Assembly (NCBI GenBank): GCA_033239005.1
Contig: BSQZ01000054.1
Span: 3,669,431 to 3,733,430, forward strand
Reading direction: 5' to 3'
Origin: Lamellibrachia satsuma
Lineage: Eukaryota > Annelida > Polychaeta > Sabellida > Siboglinidae
DNA: 64,000 nucleotides
This document shows, one piece after another, positions 35,297-47,681 of the stretch; within the stretch, counting starts at the first letter, position 1, and each line of letters starts with the position of its first letter. The notes beneath the pieces were generated by a model. It had not been told where the DNA came from, ran no database searches, and saw only the letters and a program-made list of their open reading frames with translations. Made by a program: the position numbers and the translations under genes.

Positions 35297-36520
35297 TTGA
35301 TTATATATCACACAAGCGGCATATTTAGGGGTGGGGCATTAGGCTTTCTCTCGATGCATCAAAGACAAATTATGTTTTTGGGTAATCATATTTTAAAGAC
35401 ACACGTCTCTATACATATAAGTAAGGAAGAAATTAGTAAGGTTGAATTCACAAAATGTATACGTGTTTTGACTGATAATAAATTAACGTGGAAAAATTTA
35501 TAAAATCTAAACTCTCTAAGAATTGTGCCATAACGTATAGAGCCAGCTTTGTCATTGATAAATGTGGAATGCTTATTTTATGCCATTCTGTCTTTCTGCC
35601 ATACATCATGTACTCCATCGAAGTATGGGGCAATACATATGCTTCTAAATTGTTTTGTATTGTTACAAAAAAGGTTGTGTGTTTAATTTATACAGCTGAG
35701 AGGTTAGACCACACTTCTTGTCTATTCCCTGAGTTACATATCCTGAAAGTAACAGATATTGTGGAAATACAAACTGCACTTATTATGTACAAGGCAAATA
35801 ACAACTGGCTACCAGCAAATATACAAAAGTTGTTTACACTGTACAAGTCAGTCTATGTAACCAGACAAAGTCCCACTTTAAAAAAAAATTATGCTCGTAC
35901 CAATTTAAAGAGAATGTGTATTTCAATTAAATATGGTAATACTAAGGAACTCACTTGAAAGCTCTTTAATATGCTGTAGAAATGTTCGTTGTTCTAAAAA
36001 AAATACACTGCTAACATTTTGGTTAGCTATGTAGTATAAATATAGCAGCTTGACTGTATAAATATTGATTTATTGTAGCTATAAAAAATTATTGTTTTGT
36101 TTATGCGGGTCTTTACATGTTATTCTTGAACTACGCTACAGTGACTATCTAGTCTAAACACTAATAGTTATAGTTCCTCATTCATACTGAAATATAAATA
36201 GTTAAGTTGTAATCATGCATGTTGCATACTGTAATTATTTGTTTCTTGTTATATTTATGGTAATTGGGCAAATGTTATAAGTGACACACTTCTTCTTGTC
36301 CTTGTCAACATCAACACTGTGGTTTATATTTATGGTAATTGGGCAAGTGTTATAAGTGACACACTTCTTCTTGTCCTTGTCAACATCAACACTGTGGTTT
36401 ATATTTATGGTAATTGGGCAAGTGTTATAAGTGACACACTTCTTCTTGTCCTTGTCAACATCAACACTGTGGTTTATATTTTATGGCTATTTTGTGTGTT
36501 GTTGTTGAAATAAAGACCCG
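35297..36520 (+). mobile_element. LINE ORF2 C-terminal relic with tandem repeat in its 3' region
   Basis: Plus-strand frames read, with shifts, a SKTNYV-type segment (about 35358), then a VLTDNKLTWK block near 35461-35490. After a frameshift comes SKNCAITYRASFVIDKCGML, then a PYIMYSIEVWGNTY block (about 35599-35640). These match the conserved region downstream of the RT core in many LINEs (Leu-Thr-Trp-Lys, then Leu-Pro-Tyr-x-x-Tyr-x-x-x-x-Trp-Gly). The catalytic domain is missing. A three-copy 75-bp repeat lies downstream (36249-36480), and the sequence then ends in GTTGTTGTTGAAATAAAG at about 36500-36517, which may be the 3' tail. Confidence 0.72.
36249..36480 (+). repeat. 75-bp tandem repeat, three copies
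   Basis: TATATTTATGGTAATTGGGC recurs at 36249, 36325 and 36400. The unit also includes GACACACTTCTTCTTGTCCT. Copies are almost identical. The period gives an open 64-codon frame with no recognisable domain. Confidence 0.93.
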
Positions 36521-36649
36521 ATTATTACGAGATAAATTGTTTGATTTTTGTAATCTGTTGCGCCGCCAAATGGTAGCGTGGTAAACTAATGGGTGACTGA
36601 GATTGGCGCCCCTTTCTGACATCCTAAATGCGCCATGATCACTTACAGA

Positions 36650-37795
36650 TTTAACAAGATTGCCAGCCAAGGCTTATTGAGAGTTCAACATTTATTCATC
36701 TATGTGTAACCGTCCTCCTGAGATATGTGTAACCTTGTTTTAAACATATTCATGCTGCAAGCAGTTACATAATCTGTAAATAATTTATTCCATTCATTGA
36801 TTGTGAGAACGAGTACTTTCTGATATCCAATCTACACTGATCCTTTACTAATGTTACCTTATGTCCTCTAGTTCTACTATTTTTCTTGAGTGAGAAAAAC
36901 ATTTTCTATCAATATTTTCATATTTATTCAACATCTTAAAAATCTCAATTTGATCTCCTCTTAACCTCCGTTTCTCTAGGGTGTTTAAACCACATTGTTT
37001 TAGGCGATCTTCCTTACTAGGGTCTCTCAGTTCTGGAATCATCTTAGCTGCTGTCCTCTGTATTCGTTCAAGCGTATCTATAACCTTCTTACGATATGGT
37101 CTCCAAGCTTGTATACAGTATTCTAAATGAGGCCTAACTATTGCTTTATTCAGAGGTATAATCAGCTTTTTTCCTTGTATGTTATGTTTCTCCTAACAAA
37201 CCCAATAATTTGATTATCCTTTGAAGCTGCAGTACCACATTGTTCTGAAACTTTCACATCAGCACTTAATGTTACTCCTAAGTCCTTTTCTTTTACAGTA
37301 GTACCTATTATAGTTTAAATCCAAGTTCCTGTGTCCTGTGTGTAGGCATTTACATTTATCAAAATTGAATAACATCTCCCATTTTTCAGACCATTTAACT
37401 AATCTGTCTAGATTGTTTTGTAAATGTTGTTTATCACCATCATTGTTAACTGTTCTAAACACTTTTTGTGTCGTCCGCAAATTTCAGTACGTTGCTTATT
37501 ACATTATCGTCCAAGTCACTGATATATACTAAGAATAACAAAGATCTTAATACTGATCCTTTTGGTACCCCACTCAAAACTGATTTCCAGTTTGAAACCT
37601 CCCCATCTACTACAACACACTGTCTTCTGTCAGTCAGTATTTTTTCTATCAAGTCAATTATGCCATCCCTGATACCACGGGCTTTCAATTTAAGTAGTAA
37701 TCTTTGATGTGGCACTTCGTCGAAAGCTTTCTGAAAAATTTAAGTAGATAATATCTACTGGTGATCCCTCGTCTATCAGCTGACTGATTTCTTAT
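36650..37795 (-). mobile_element. CR1-like LINE copy, reverse strand, decayed
   Basis: From 37795 down, the minus strand matches the 44.7-kb element. It starts near the GSPVDI block just before the RT core, includes DFQKAF-type codons (about 37735-37705) and the VLSGVPKGSV segment (about 37575). The Asp-Asp motif is readable near 37470 (KFADDTKSV), followed by KWSEKWEMLFNFDKCKCLHT (37395-37335). Further down are IQRTAAKMIPELRDPS-type codons (about 37060-37015) and the 3' tail at 36650-36670. Several frameshifts and stops are present. Confidence 0.9.
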
Positions 37796-37799
37796 AAAA

Positions 37800-38185
37800 A
37801 AAAACAACCATGCTGCTGTGGACTGCTCCTGAGAGTTCATCCGGAAACACTGCTGCCCCCTTTCCACTTAGACGAAGCTCATCCCTCATCTCTCCCAACG
37901 AAACATCCCCATAAATCAAACTTCCTCTTCCATATTTAGCTGCTTAACTAGTGTGTTAATTGCCATCCTCCAGCAACTTCGATAACTGTGAACCCTGCTT
38001 CCTATTACTGGTAAAATGCCTGACAGAATTATCTGCTCAACCCGTGTCTGCTTTAGTGTTCTGACTAACTGCCTGTATATCTGCCTCTCTACGTTATTAA
38101 TCCCTCTGTCAGTTTTCCTAACTATCAAATTTCCCACAAACACCCTCACTCTCCTCCTCAATCCCTCTATCACTACATCAGAGTA
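37800..38185 (-). pseudogene. Probable LINE ORF1 esterase-type (SGNH) fragment
   Basis: On the minus strand an 85-codon frame (38173-37916) contains VEQIILSGILPVIGSR and SYRSCWRMAINTLVKQL. It is followed, after frame breaks, by a GFIDLWGCFVGRDEM-like segment near 37910-37870 and an ELSGAV segment at about 37835. Order and spacing resemble the SGNH-hydrolase (esterase) domain of ORF1 in CR1-type elements (Leu-Ser-Gly-Ile/Leu-Pro block, then Asp-Leu-Trp). It lies directly upstream, in element orientation, of the decayed RT at 37795, separated by a poly-T stretch, so the endonuclease region appears deleted. The identification rests on motif memory. Confidence 0.55.
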
Positions 38186-38329
38186 GCTCTTGCGTCAGAT
38201 CCCTTCTGTCGCAGTCTGTCCTGCAGTCGTGTCACCTGGCAGGCTCTTGTCCATCTCCCTCTCGCCAATCAACATGTCACCTTTCCCTCCCGTCTCCTGG
38301 TTATCTTGTGCTCCCATTGCTTCACTCCC

Positions 38330-38510
38330 GATGGTTTCGTTTCCTTTGCTTTCCCTCCCGTCTAACTCGCTCCCGTCACCTTCCCTCTCGTCTCCCTCCC
38401 TCCCATCTCCTTCGCTCCTATCTCCTTCGCTCCCATCTCCTTCTCTCCCATCTCCTTCACTCCCATCTCCTTCCCTTCCATTGCCTTCTATCCCATCTTC
38501 TTCCGTGCTG
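38330..38510. repeat. 15-bp CTCCCATCTCCTTCG minisatellite
   Basis: Pyrimidine-rich units repeat about a dozen times with single-base variation. Open frames on the plus strand (38190-38564) come from the 15-bp period. Confidence 0.9.
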
Positions 38511-39701
38511 TCACCTTACCACCTCTCAGCCTCCTCCCAGGCTGAGGTGAGCCCTCTTTTTTGAGTCTGGGAATAGCTACCTCAAAAATACTGCCTCTGA
38601 CTAAATGTTAACAAAAACGGTTTCTTAACATATGTCTATAACAATTTTAATTTTATTTTATTTATGTGCAATAGTAATACTTATTCTAATCAATATTCTC
38701 TTATTGACAGTTCACTATGCTACCTTAATTATTGAACTGTAAACAAACCCTACTTTCACTCACTGACTTCCCTGCCGGAGTTTGGGACTAACTTATGCTA
38801 AAATACTGCCTCTGACTAAATGTTAAAAGAACCCGTTTCTTAAAATATGACTATTATAAGTTGTATGAGTTGTGTCAGTTGTATGTATGATATAATTGTA
38901 ATAGTAATACTTATTCTAATCAATATTCCACGCTTTTTCTGAAAATTCACTGTATCAAATTCAAACCACTCCTGCAGCAAAGTTCTCCCGCCACTGCTTG
39001 TCACAAGACGTGTGTAATGTTAAGTGCTTTTGAATGATGCAGTGTGTCTGTCAGACTGTCTAGTTGTAATATTGATGGAATGTTTCCTCATCACTACAAC
39101 CCAACATCCTACTATCACATGATTATCACACAGAGTTACTTCTGATGAATCCTCTTCTTGACATCTCTTATCTGGTTGTCCTTACCTATGTGTGCTTTGC
39201 AAATCTGCAATCTTCGGTTTTTCATTTCTTTGTTTGTTCTTTCATCTTTCTTTCATCCTCAGATGCTGACACAAACTACACAAACGAACCCAGCATGGAT
39301 CTAACATTATTAAGCCTCCTGCCAGTCAGAAAACCAAGACTTAACCGGTCTGCCTGAAAATAGTTAAATTTATACTGTGTATTTCACATCACCAAAAGTC
39401 CACTGATATTGCGGTAGTCTCTTAATATTGAAAAACACGTTTCACCAAAAGCGACAATTTCTTAACAACACAAATTACACTATATGCTAGATACGCTGTG
39501 AACCAGCACCAGGGCTTAGAAGACTGGAGAACAGTTAATAAGAGGAAATGCAGGCATAATGTAGGTATTAGCGGAATCAATCTCTGCTAATTTGACATGC
39601 AGCCATGTTCAATTGCAGTAACAAGGTCTTGAGGATGACTGCGTGCAGCTGAGTGGAAATATGGACATGTTGTGCTACGGGCCACCAAAGACAGGGAAGG
39701 T
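38511..39701. other. Unassigned DNA with a ~217-bp-offset duplication
   Basis: 38583-38730 and 38800-38955 share ATACTGCCTCTGACTAAATG and TACTTATTCTAATCAATATT at about the same offset, a diverged tandem duplication. No gene was recognised; the frame at 39145-39357 has no family motif. Confidence 0.5.
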
Positions 39702-41215
39702 GATTCAAAAGAGTTCTTGTAGATGGTGAACAAGGTTCCTGCATCAGAAGGTGATTCTAAAGCGTTCTCGTAGACGGTGAACAAGATTCCTGCATCAGAA
39801 GGTGATTCTAAAGAGTTCTTGTAGATGGTGAACAAGGTTCCTGCATCAGAACGTGATTCTATAGAGTTCTTGTAGATGGTGAACAAGGTTCCTGCATCAG
39901 AAGGTGATTCTAAAGAGTTCTTGTAGATGGTGAACAAGGTTCCTGCATCAGAATGTGATTCTAAAGAGTTCTTGTAGATGGTGAACAAGGTTCCTGCATC
40001 AGAAGGTGATTCTAAAGAGTTCTTGTAGATGGTGAACAAGGTTCCTGCATCAGAACGTGATTCTAAAGAGTTCTTGTAGATGGTGAACAAGGTTCCTGCA
40101 TCAGAAGGTGATTCTAAAGAGTTCTTGTAGATGGTGAACAAGGTTCCTGCATCAGAAGGTGATTCTAAAGAGTTCTTGTAGATGGTGAACAAGGTTCCTG
40201 CATCAGAACGTGATTCTAAAGAGTTCTTGTAGATGGTGAACAAGGTTCCTGCATCAGAACGTGATTCTAAAGAGTTCTTGTAGATGGTGAACAAGGTTCC
40301 TGCATCAGAAGGTGATTCTAAAGAGTTCTTGTAGATGGTGAACAAGGTTCCTGCATCAGAATGTGATTCTAAAGAGTTCTTGTAGATGGTGAACAAGGTT
40401 CCTGCATCAGAAGGTGATTCTAAAGAGTTCTTGTAGATGGTGAACAAGGTTCCTGCATCAGAATGTGATTCTAAAGAGTTCTTGTAGATGGTGAACAACG
40501 TTCCTGCATCAGAAGGTGATTCTAAAGAGTTCTTGTAGATGGTGAACAAGATTCCTGCATTATAAGTTGATTCTAAAGAGTTCTTGTAGATAATGAACAA
40601 GATTCCTGCATCAGAAGGCGATTCTAAAGAGTTCTTGTAGATGGTGAACAAGGTTCCTGCATCAGAAGGTGATTCTAAAGAGTTCTTGTAGATGGTGAAC
40701 AAGGTTCCTGCATCAGAACGTGATTCTAAAGAGTTCTTGTAGATGGTGAACAAGGTTCCTGCATCAGAACGTGATTCTAAAGAGTTCTTGTAGATGGTGA
40801 ACAAGGTTCCTGCATCAGAAGGTGATTCTAAAGAGTTCTTGTAGATGGTGAACAAGGTTCCTGCATCAGAATGTGATTCTAAAGAGTTCTTGTAGATGGT
40901 GAACAAGGTTCCTGCATCAGAATGTGATTCTAAAGAGTTCTTGTAGATGGTGAACAACGTTCCTGCATCAGAAGGTGATTCTAAAGAGTTCTTGTAGATG
41001 GTGAACAAGATTCCTGCATTATAAGTTGATTCTAAAGAGTTCTTGTAGATAATGAACAAGATTCCTGCATCAGAAGGCGATTCTAAAGAGTTCTTGTAGA
41101 TAATGAACAAGATTCCTGCATCAGAAGGCGATTCTAAAGAGTTCTTGTAGAAGATGAACAATGTCATAAGTCAAGGCGTAAGTCATCAGACAGCATTCTA
41201 CAGAGTTCTTGGAGG
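39702..41215 (-). repeat. 51-bp satellite with a 526-codon open frame
   Basis: About 29 units; on the plus strand each contains GATTCTAAAGAGTTCTTGTA then GATGGTGAACAAGGTTCCTG. Because 51 bp is 17 codons, the minus strand is open from ATG at 41167 to a stop at 39587. The repeated peptide core is LFTIYKNSLES plus SDAG. The codon after LES switches mainly among Pro, Arg and His by a second-base change. A rarer TYNA variant occurs twice, 459 bp (nine units) apart, showing a higher-order duplication. The ATG lies in a degenerate unit and the last 40 or so codons are non-repetitive. No signal peptide, known domain or splice context was recognised, so I treat it as a satellite with an unusual frame rather than a gene. 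Confidence 0.93.
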
Positions 41216-43499
41216 AGAACCTTGAATGTGATTATTTTTCTCTGATAGGAAGCCATTGCAGGGACTTTGTGACCTGTGACATGCGGCTGTATTTCCTCAG
41301 TCTCTTCCACGGCCACAAGCTGCTGCACCCTCTACTCCTGTTTCAGCGCCAACACATCACACCTGTTCTGCTAAACTAATCACGAGTGGAATTATTTTGA
41401 CACTTGGCGGCACCAACAACTGATGGGTAGTTCTGCCAATGAGGCAGCTGGATTGGCATGCTGAAAATAAGTTAACGCCGCACAGTCGTGCGAGCAACGA
41501 GAGAGTGAAGGTCATGAAACATCCATCACATGTGACGGCAGTGCGGCCAATCAGCAGGCTTAGATAGTAACAAATGCTTCAGGGCTTCGACACGTTTTTC
41601 TGTTGCAAGAATCGATGGCTGCGCAGCAACGAACAGTCTTAATTTGACAGGGAAGACTGATGACAAAGTGTCTTTTCCATGTTAAATTATGCATTATCAC
41701 TTGCGGCAATAGCTGTCACATCCAAAATTAAATTAGTGAAGAAAGCAAATTGTGAAAAACTGATGCTGGCATAAGAAAAATATGAAAAGAACACATATTT
41801 TATTAACGAACACAGTTTTATTTAACAGATGTACCATGCATTTAAGCTGAAACTTCAGAGATAAACAATTATGTCTCATTATTTTGAAGTATTAGAAAAT
41901 AAAAACAAAAACTCATCACCCATTTCATCATTAAAAATATAAAGAACTTGGAAAAGATGAAAATGTTTTAGAAGAAACAGAGTAGTAGAGTTTTAAGCTA
42001 GAGAAAGCTAAGTATGAAATACCCAGAAGTCACACCACTTAATTATAATATATATGCAACATTGTAATTTAAGCAATATAAAACACTTCTATTGTGCTAA
42101 AACCCTCGGGAGACCCAAGCTCAGAAGTGCACCAAAACAAAAAGGTTTAATCAGTTTCTGATCATTTAGCAGTTCCGATTGTAAACAGTTGGATTGCTAC
42201 ACTGATCAGCTATGGAGGATAAGCGAGTTTAAGCAGGTGGATTTTTTGCTTACGGCGAAATGTTATTATAGTTCCTACAGACTTAATTCTAACAGGGAGT
42301 GAGTTCCGCATAATTGGTGGAATTCTGCTATACTAGATGTAGAAACCATGGAACTGGAAATGATGTTTAGGCAAAATAGCCTGACAAATCAGGACAGAAA
42401 GCAATATCTTTCAGCTGTTACCATGCAAACTAATGGGCATAAATATGTTTTTATGATTACAAAATAACTGGCGTGATCTAGGGCCCATTTTGCTTTGATA
42501 TAGTACCTGCCTTTAGCTCTCAAGAATGGTATATGCATTTCAGAGCTCCTTGGTATCGGAAAAGCATCTCGCAGGACTTACCACACTTTGGGACCTCCCT
42601 TAAAAGCCAAAGAGCTCCTTCCACCAACATTTTACTCTTAGGATACATATAATTACACGTGTTCTTCAAACAACCAGGTTATTTAACTAATAACCAATGA
42701 GAACTTCGAACCAAAAATTCTGAAAAAAATCATAGTCACCACTATCATGCCTTTGATGTTCTGAACTTTCGTCAAAATCACCTCACTCCAGTTCTTTTAA
42801 TCATGTTGCAAACGTGCCTACCCAAATTGCAATTTTTTGGTCAAATATTACTATGCCTACCAGTGTTCCTGGAATGTCACCGCCTACGCATCTTCGAATC
42901 CACTTCATACTGCAACATCTCACTGCCAAAGGTGCAACATTTCAAATGTTCCAACCACGCTGGCTGAATACAATTACTGCTTGGCAAACGAAATCAACTA
43001 AATTGTGTATTTATAGGCACTATATTTGTGTGAAACATTCCCAGAAGTCTAACTGTGGTCTGACCTTAGTAGACACAAAGAGGATTATGGTCAAGGCTGC
43101 ACAATAATGGCATTGGACTTATTCTTGAGATGTCCATTACGGTTCCTTCATCACAGTCAGACCCCAAGGCACGTTTCACTAGTGATAAATCTCCACTCCC
43201 TCTCACCAACCAGTTATTACCCCCATACCAACAACTAAACCCCCTTAATTCATCCCTGTCAAAACAATAAATTAATAATCCCTATATTTTCTACTATACA
43301 AAAAGCCTCTGTAACAGAGATGGAGTTCTGCATATTGCAATAATACGAAATGATATTTCTCAAGTTTTAGTGAAAAGATCCCAGGTCGTATTTTTGGTGT
43401 CAAAAAGCAACTCAATGATTGAATTAAAAACTCGATACAACTGGGCAATATAAAGTTAGCCCAAATAATAAATATGAATTCCTATACCAATGTCTAATC
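41216..43499. other. Unassigned DNA
   Basis: No array, RNA gene or recognised protein motif was found in 2.3 kb. AAGCTCAGAAGTGCACCAAAA near 42118 weakly resembles CACGCTCAGGGGTGCATAAA at about 60420. Confidence 0.35.
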
Positions 43500-44012
43500 A
43501 TGGGACGACCATGCAGCCATTATAAGTTTCTTAATTGTTCTGTAAGTAGCCAACCATGTTTCAGCTCCAAAATAACTGGAGAGACTCAAAGAGACATCAC
43601 TCAGTTTTTTGAACAACAGATACTTAGGAAGGCACGTTCTATCTTGGCTAATGATAGTCATGCTCTATATCCCATGTTGACACTCTGCCGTTGGGCCGTC
43701 GTTTTAGGTGCCTCTCGTGCAGAACAAACCGTAAGAAGTTATCCTTTATTCCTGCTGCCATCAGTCTTCTCAACAATGTGATATGAATGTAGTGTGTGTG
43801 TGCGTGTGTTCTAGATATATTTAGTGGTTACAGTGTGAAATGCACTCCATGTGTTCATGTGATAAATTATTGTTCTTGTGACTACGATGACGTGAACCAG
43901 TAATACGCTGTTACCTATGTTATATTTTACATTTTATATACTGTGCCCGTCCAAACTACGATGTAATTGCCCTGAATGGGATGAATAAAGTTATATTGTA
44001 TTGTATATATAA
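43500..44012 (+). pseudogene. LINE ORF C-terminus and 3' tail
   Basis: A plus frame (43500-43781) holds ILRKARSILANDSHALYPM. In another frame the following bases read LGRRFRCLSCRTNR and then LSFIPAAISLLNN. Together these are the well-known end of many LINE ORF2 proteins (Lys-Ala-x-x-Ile...His-Pro/Ala-Leu, then Gly-Arg-Arg-Phe-Arg and Cys-Arg-Thr-Asn-Arg). One frameshift separates the two parts, near 43685. Downstream, 43960-44012 has a Cys-poor UTR ending GATGAATAAAGTTATATTG and a TATTGTAT tail. Only the last 100 or so codons and the UTR remain. Confidence 0.75.
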
Positions 44013-44699
44013 TTAGATCAGTTGAACAAACACGCAAATCAGATGTTGATGCAACATCACCATTATAAATCTTGGATATCGAAAACAGATGCAGATTCGC
44101 AATCAATCAAAAACCTATCAATCTGATATGGCGAACCAATGTTTGCAGCTAAAGTGGTGCCAACTGACCTGAAATGTCACTGTTATGGTAATGATGATAA
44201 ATGTGTCGTTTTGTCGGACCGAAATCAAAATTAATTCTTTTTCAGAAACTAATCTTCACTACTGTTGGCTGATAATAAAGAATCATTATACTGCATTCGG
44301 TGACATTTGCACCGTCCAAGAACCCAGGATGACCCTAAATTACAAAACCACAAACATAGTTCCGTTCCTGTGTTCAACTGACATATCTACGTAGTCCTGT
44401 CTAGATTATGCAACACTAATACAAATGTCGTGTTTATTTCATGCATTACTTCATCAGTTTCTTCATAAGCTGCACACATTTTTCAGTGGTTTAAAAAACT
44501 GGGCTGAGACAGAAATACTAATATACATGAAACCTACTTTGTATATTTGGGCATTTTTATTTAACCATAAAGATATTTTAATAGCATTGATATTTTAAGA
44601 ACAAGGCACTATTTTAGTGATTTAGCTTAGTTGTAATTCTACTACATTCCACAAAATGAAAATGTATTTCAGTTAAAATTACCCAGCTGCATCCTACAT
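44013..44699. other. Unassigned DNA
   Basis: AATCAGATGTTGATGCAACA near 44038 resembles motifs at 28.5 and 31.6 kb. No gene was recognised. Confidence 0.35.
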
Positions 44700-47668
44700 T
44701 ACCTACACTATAGAGGTGTCTCTAGCAGAACAAGAGGCCACTAGCACAGATAAACCAATATCAAATCATCCGAAAAACATCTCTGAAAAAGGTTATAGAT
44801 GCGTATGTTTAAATGCAAGGAGCATAGTAAATAAGAAAAACAAATTAAACATTATGGTAGAAGATATTGACCCTCACATAATTGGTATAACTGAATCATG
44901 GGCCAACATAGATATAACAGATGCTGAATTAGGACTGACAGGATTTGTAATCTAGGAAAGATCGAATAGGAAGAAGGGGCGGGGGAGTTATTTTATATGT
45001 TAAAGAATCCATTCAGGCTTATGAAATAAAACTAGAAAGGGAAGCAGATTGCGATGAAGCTGTTTGGTGCAAAATTGTTTCAGGAAATTCAAAATTAACT
45101 GTTGGATTAGTTTACCGAAGTCCAAACATAAACGAAGAGGACAACACAAAAATAAAAAACACTATAAAGGAAGTTAGTAAAGGGGAATGTATCATAATGG
45201 GAGATTTTAACCATGGACACATACAATGGAATTTTCTAGAGAGCACAGGGATTGAGGACCAACAATTTCTATTTTTAATCCAGGATAGCTTTCCTACTCA
45301 GCACGTGCTAGAACCAACCAGGGGAGAAAATGTATTAGATATAGTTTTGTCATCACAAAAAGAATTAGTGGACAATGTAAAAATATTTGAACCATTGGGT
45401 AATAGTGACCATAATCAAATACATTTTGACATCAATGTAAAATCAGAAGGTAAAAATAAGAAAACGTACAAGAGAAACTTCCACAAAGGTAACTACAAAG
45501 ATATGAGAAAATACTTAGCAAAGCTAGATTGGAATAACATGCTGATGAATAAGACCGCAATTGAATGTTGGAATATTCTAAAATATGAAATTGAGAGTAT
45601 CATCGATAAATTTGTTCCCTTCCGAAAACAAGGAAAACGGTGTAGAAAGAAACACTCGTCAAAAGAGGCTATTAGAAAATAATGCTAAAACAAAGTATGT
45701 GGAGGGTTTATAGGCGTACCAGAAAGGAAGAAGACTATGCAAAATACAAAGAGGCACTTAATGCAGCTACAACTGAAATCAGACAGTCTAAAAGAAGCTA
45801 TGAGCAAAAACTGGCATGTAACATAAAAAATTACACCAAGAGTTTTTATGCATAAGTCAGGAGTAAACAAAATGTACAAGACAAGGTTGGACCTCTAGAA
45901 GACAGTGCTGGAAATATAATATCACAGGGGTTTTTAATGGTGGAAGACCTATATGGTTACTTCAGTTCAGTGTTTACCAAAGAAGATATTAGTTCATTAC
46001 CAGTTGCTGATGCTAAATTCAGGGGGCTAAATCTGACTATTTAGGTCCGTTACTTGTAACTCCAGAATTGGTAGCTAAGAAAATAAAGGCAATGAAGGAT
46101 AACAAATCACCGGGAGTGGATGGGATTCCTCCAAAATTACTAATGGAAACAGTAGAACAAATCAGTATACCACTTGCAAGAGTGTTCAACTTGTCATTAA
46201 AAGAGGGAGTTGTTTCGTTTGAATGGAAAGAAGCAAACATCATACCATTATTTAAAAAGGGTTCGAGAAATAAGTCAGAGAATTACAGACCAGTGAGTTT
46301 AACGTCAGTGATTTGTAAATTATTAGAAAGGTTAATTAAATACCATATGGTGGACTTCCTCGTTAAGCACAAATTATTAAATTCATCTCAACATGGATTC
46401 CTTAAAGCGAGGTCATGTTTAACAAATATGTTATGTTTTTTGGAAGAAATCACTAAGTGGATAGACGTGGGATCGCCTGTAGATATTACCTACTTAGATT
46501 TTCAGAAAGCTTTTGACAAAGTGCCACATCAAAGATTACTACTTAAATTAAAAGCCCATGGTATCGGGGATAGCATAACTGACTGGATAGAACAATGGCT
46601 GACTGACAGAAGACAACGAGTTGTAGTAGATGGAGAAGTTTCAAATTGGAAATCGGTTTTGAGTGGGGTACCTCAAGGATCAGTATTAGGACCTATATTA
46701 TTCTTAATTTATATCAATGACTTGGACGACAGTATAACAAGTAACGTACTGAAATTTGCGGATGACACAAAACTGTTTAGAAAGGTTAATACTGATGGTG
46801 ATAAACAACATTTACAAAACGATCTAGACAGATTAATGAAATGGCCTGAGAAATGGCAGATGCTGTTCAATTTTGGGAAATGTAAATGCCTACATACAGG
46901 ACATGGGAACTTGAATGTAAACTATAAAATGATACATACTGCTCTGGGTACTACTGTAAAAAAAAGGACTTAGGAGTTACAATAAGCGCTGATATGAAAG
47001 TTTCAGAGCAGTGTGGTATTGCAGCTTCAAAGGGTAATCAAATTCTTGGATTGATTAGAAGAAACATAACATACAAGGGAAAAAAGTTAATTATACCTCT
47101 TTATAAAGCAATAGTTAGACCTCATTTAGAAGACTGTATACAAGCATGGAGACCATATTGTAAGAAGGATATAGATGCGCTTGAGCGCATACAAAGGAGA
47201 GCAACTAAAATGATTCCAGAACTTAGAGACCTTAGTTACGAAGAACGCCTGAAAGAATGTGGTTTAACAATTCTAGAGACAAGGAGGTTAAGAGGAGATC
47301 AGATTGAAGTTTTTAAGATATTGAATGGGTATGAAAATATTGATAGAAATATGTTTTTTTCACTCAAGAAGGATAGCAGAACTAGAGGACATGAGGTAAA
47401 ATTAGTAAAGGATCAATGTAGATTGGACATCAGGAAGCACTCGTTCTCACAGAGGACAATAAATGGATGGAACAAATCGTCTGCAGATTGTGTAACTGCT
47501 AGCATCGTGAATATGTTTAAAAACAAGGTTGACACATATCTCAGGAGGGCGGGTTATAAGTAGATGAACATTGTTGGACTCTCGATAAGCCAATGGCTTC
47601 CTTGTCCACTTGCCATCTGGGCCTTTGGCTTGGATGGCAAATCTTGTTAAATCTTGTTAAATCTGTTT
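44700..47668 (+). mobile_element. Most complete CR1-like LINE in the window
   Basis: About 3 kb covering nearly all of ORF2 plus a 100-bp 3' UTR. The 3' end has no poly(A); it finishes in ATCTTGTTAA units (47640-47668), the short-tandem-repeat tail typical of CR1-type elements. The UTR word GCCAATGGCTTCCTTGTCCA (about 47588) is shared with five other copies in this window. No ORF1 was recognised upstream, so the copy is probably 5' truncated just before the endonuclease. The 5' boundary is approximate. CR1 group placement is inference from tail type, domain order and residue blocks. Confidence 0.9.
44716..47563 (+). pseudogene. CR1-like ORF2: apurinic endonuclease plus reverse transcriptase, broken
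   Basis: ORF2 nicks target DNA and copies element RNA at the nick. Endonuclease motifs are readable in order: LNARS (44809), GITESW (44884-44901), YRSP (45113), GDFN (45200-45211) and SDH (45404-45412). RT motifs follow: NYRPVSLTS (about 46281), YLDFQKAFDKV (about 46489), GVPQGS (46665-46682) and the catalytic FADD (46755-46766). The C-terminal block includes IQAWRPYCKK (about 47138) and ends MFKNKVDTYLRRAGYK before a TAA/TAG-type stop. Breaks: a stop and frame change at about 44953, a frame change at 45680, in-frame stops at 45853 and 46042 with a frame change, and a frameshift in an A run at about 46965. All catalytic motifs survive between the breaks, so the inactivation looks fairly recent. 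No active protein can be made from this copy. Confidence 0.93.
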
Positions 47669-47681
47669 TCTTTTCTCATCC

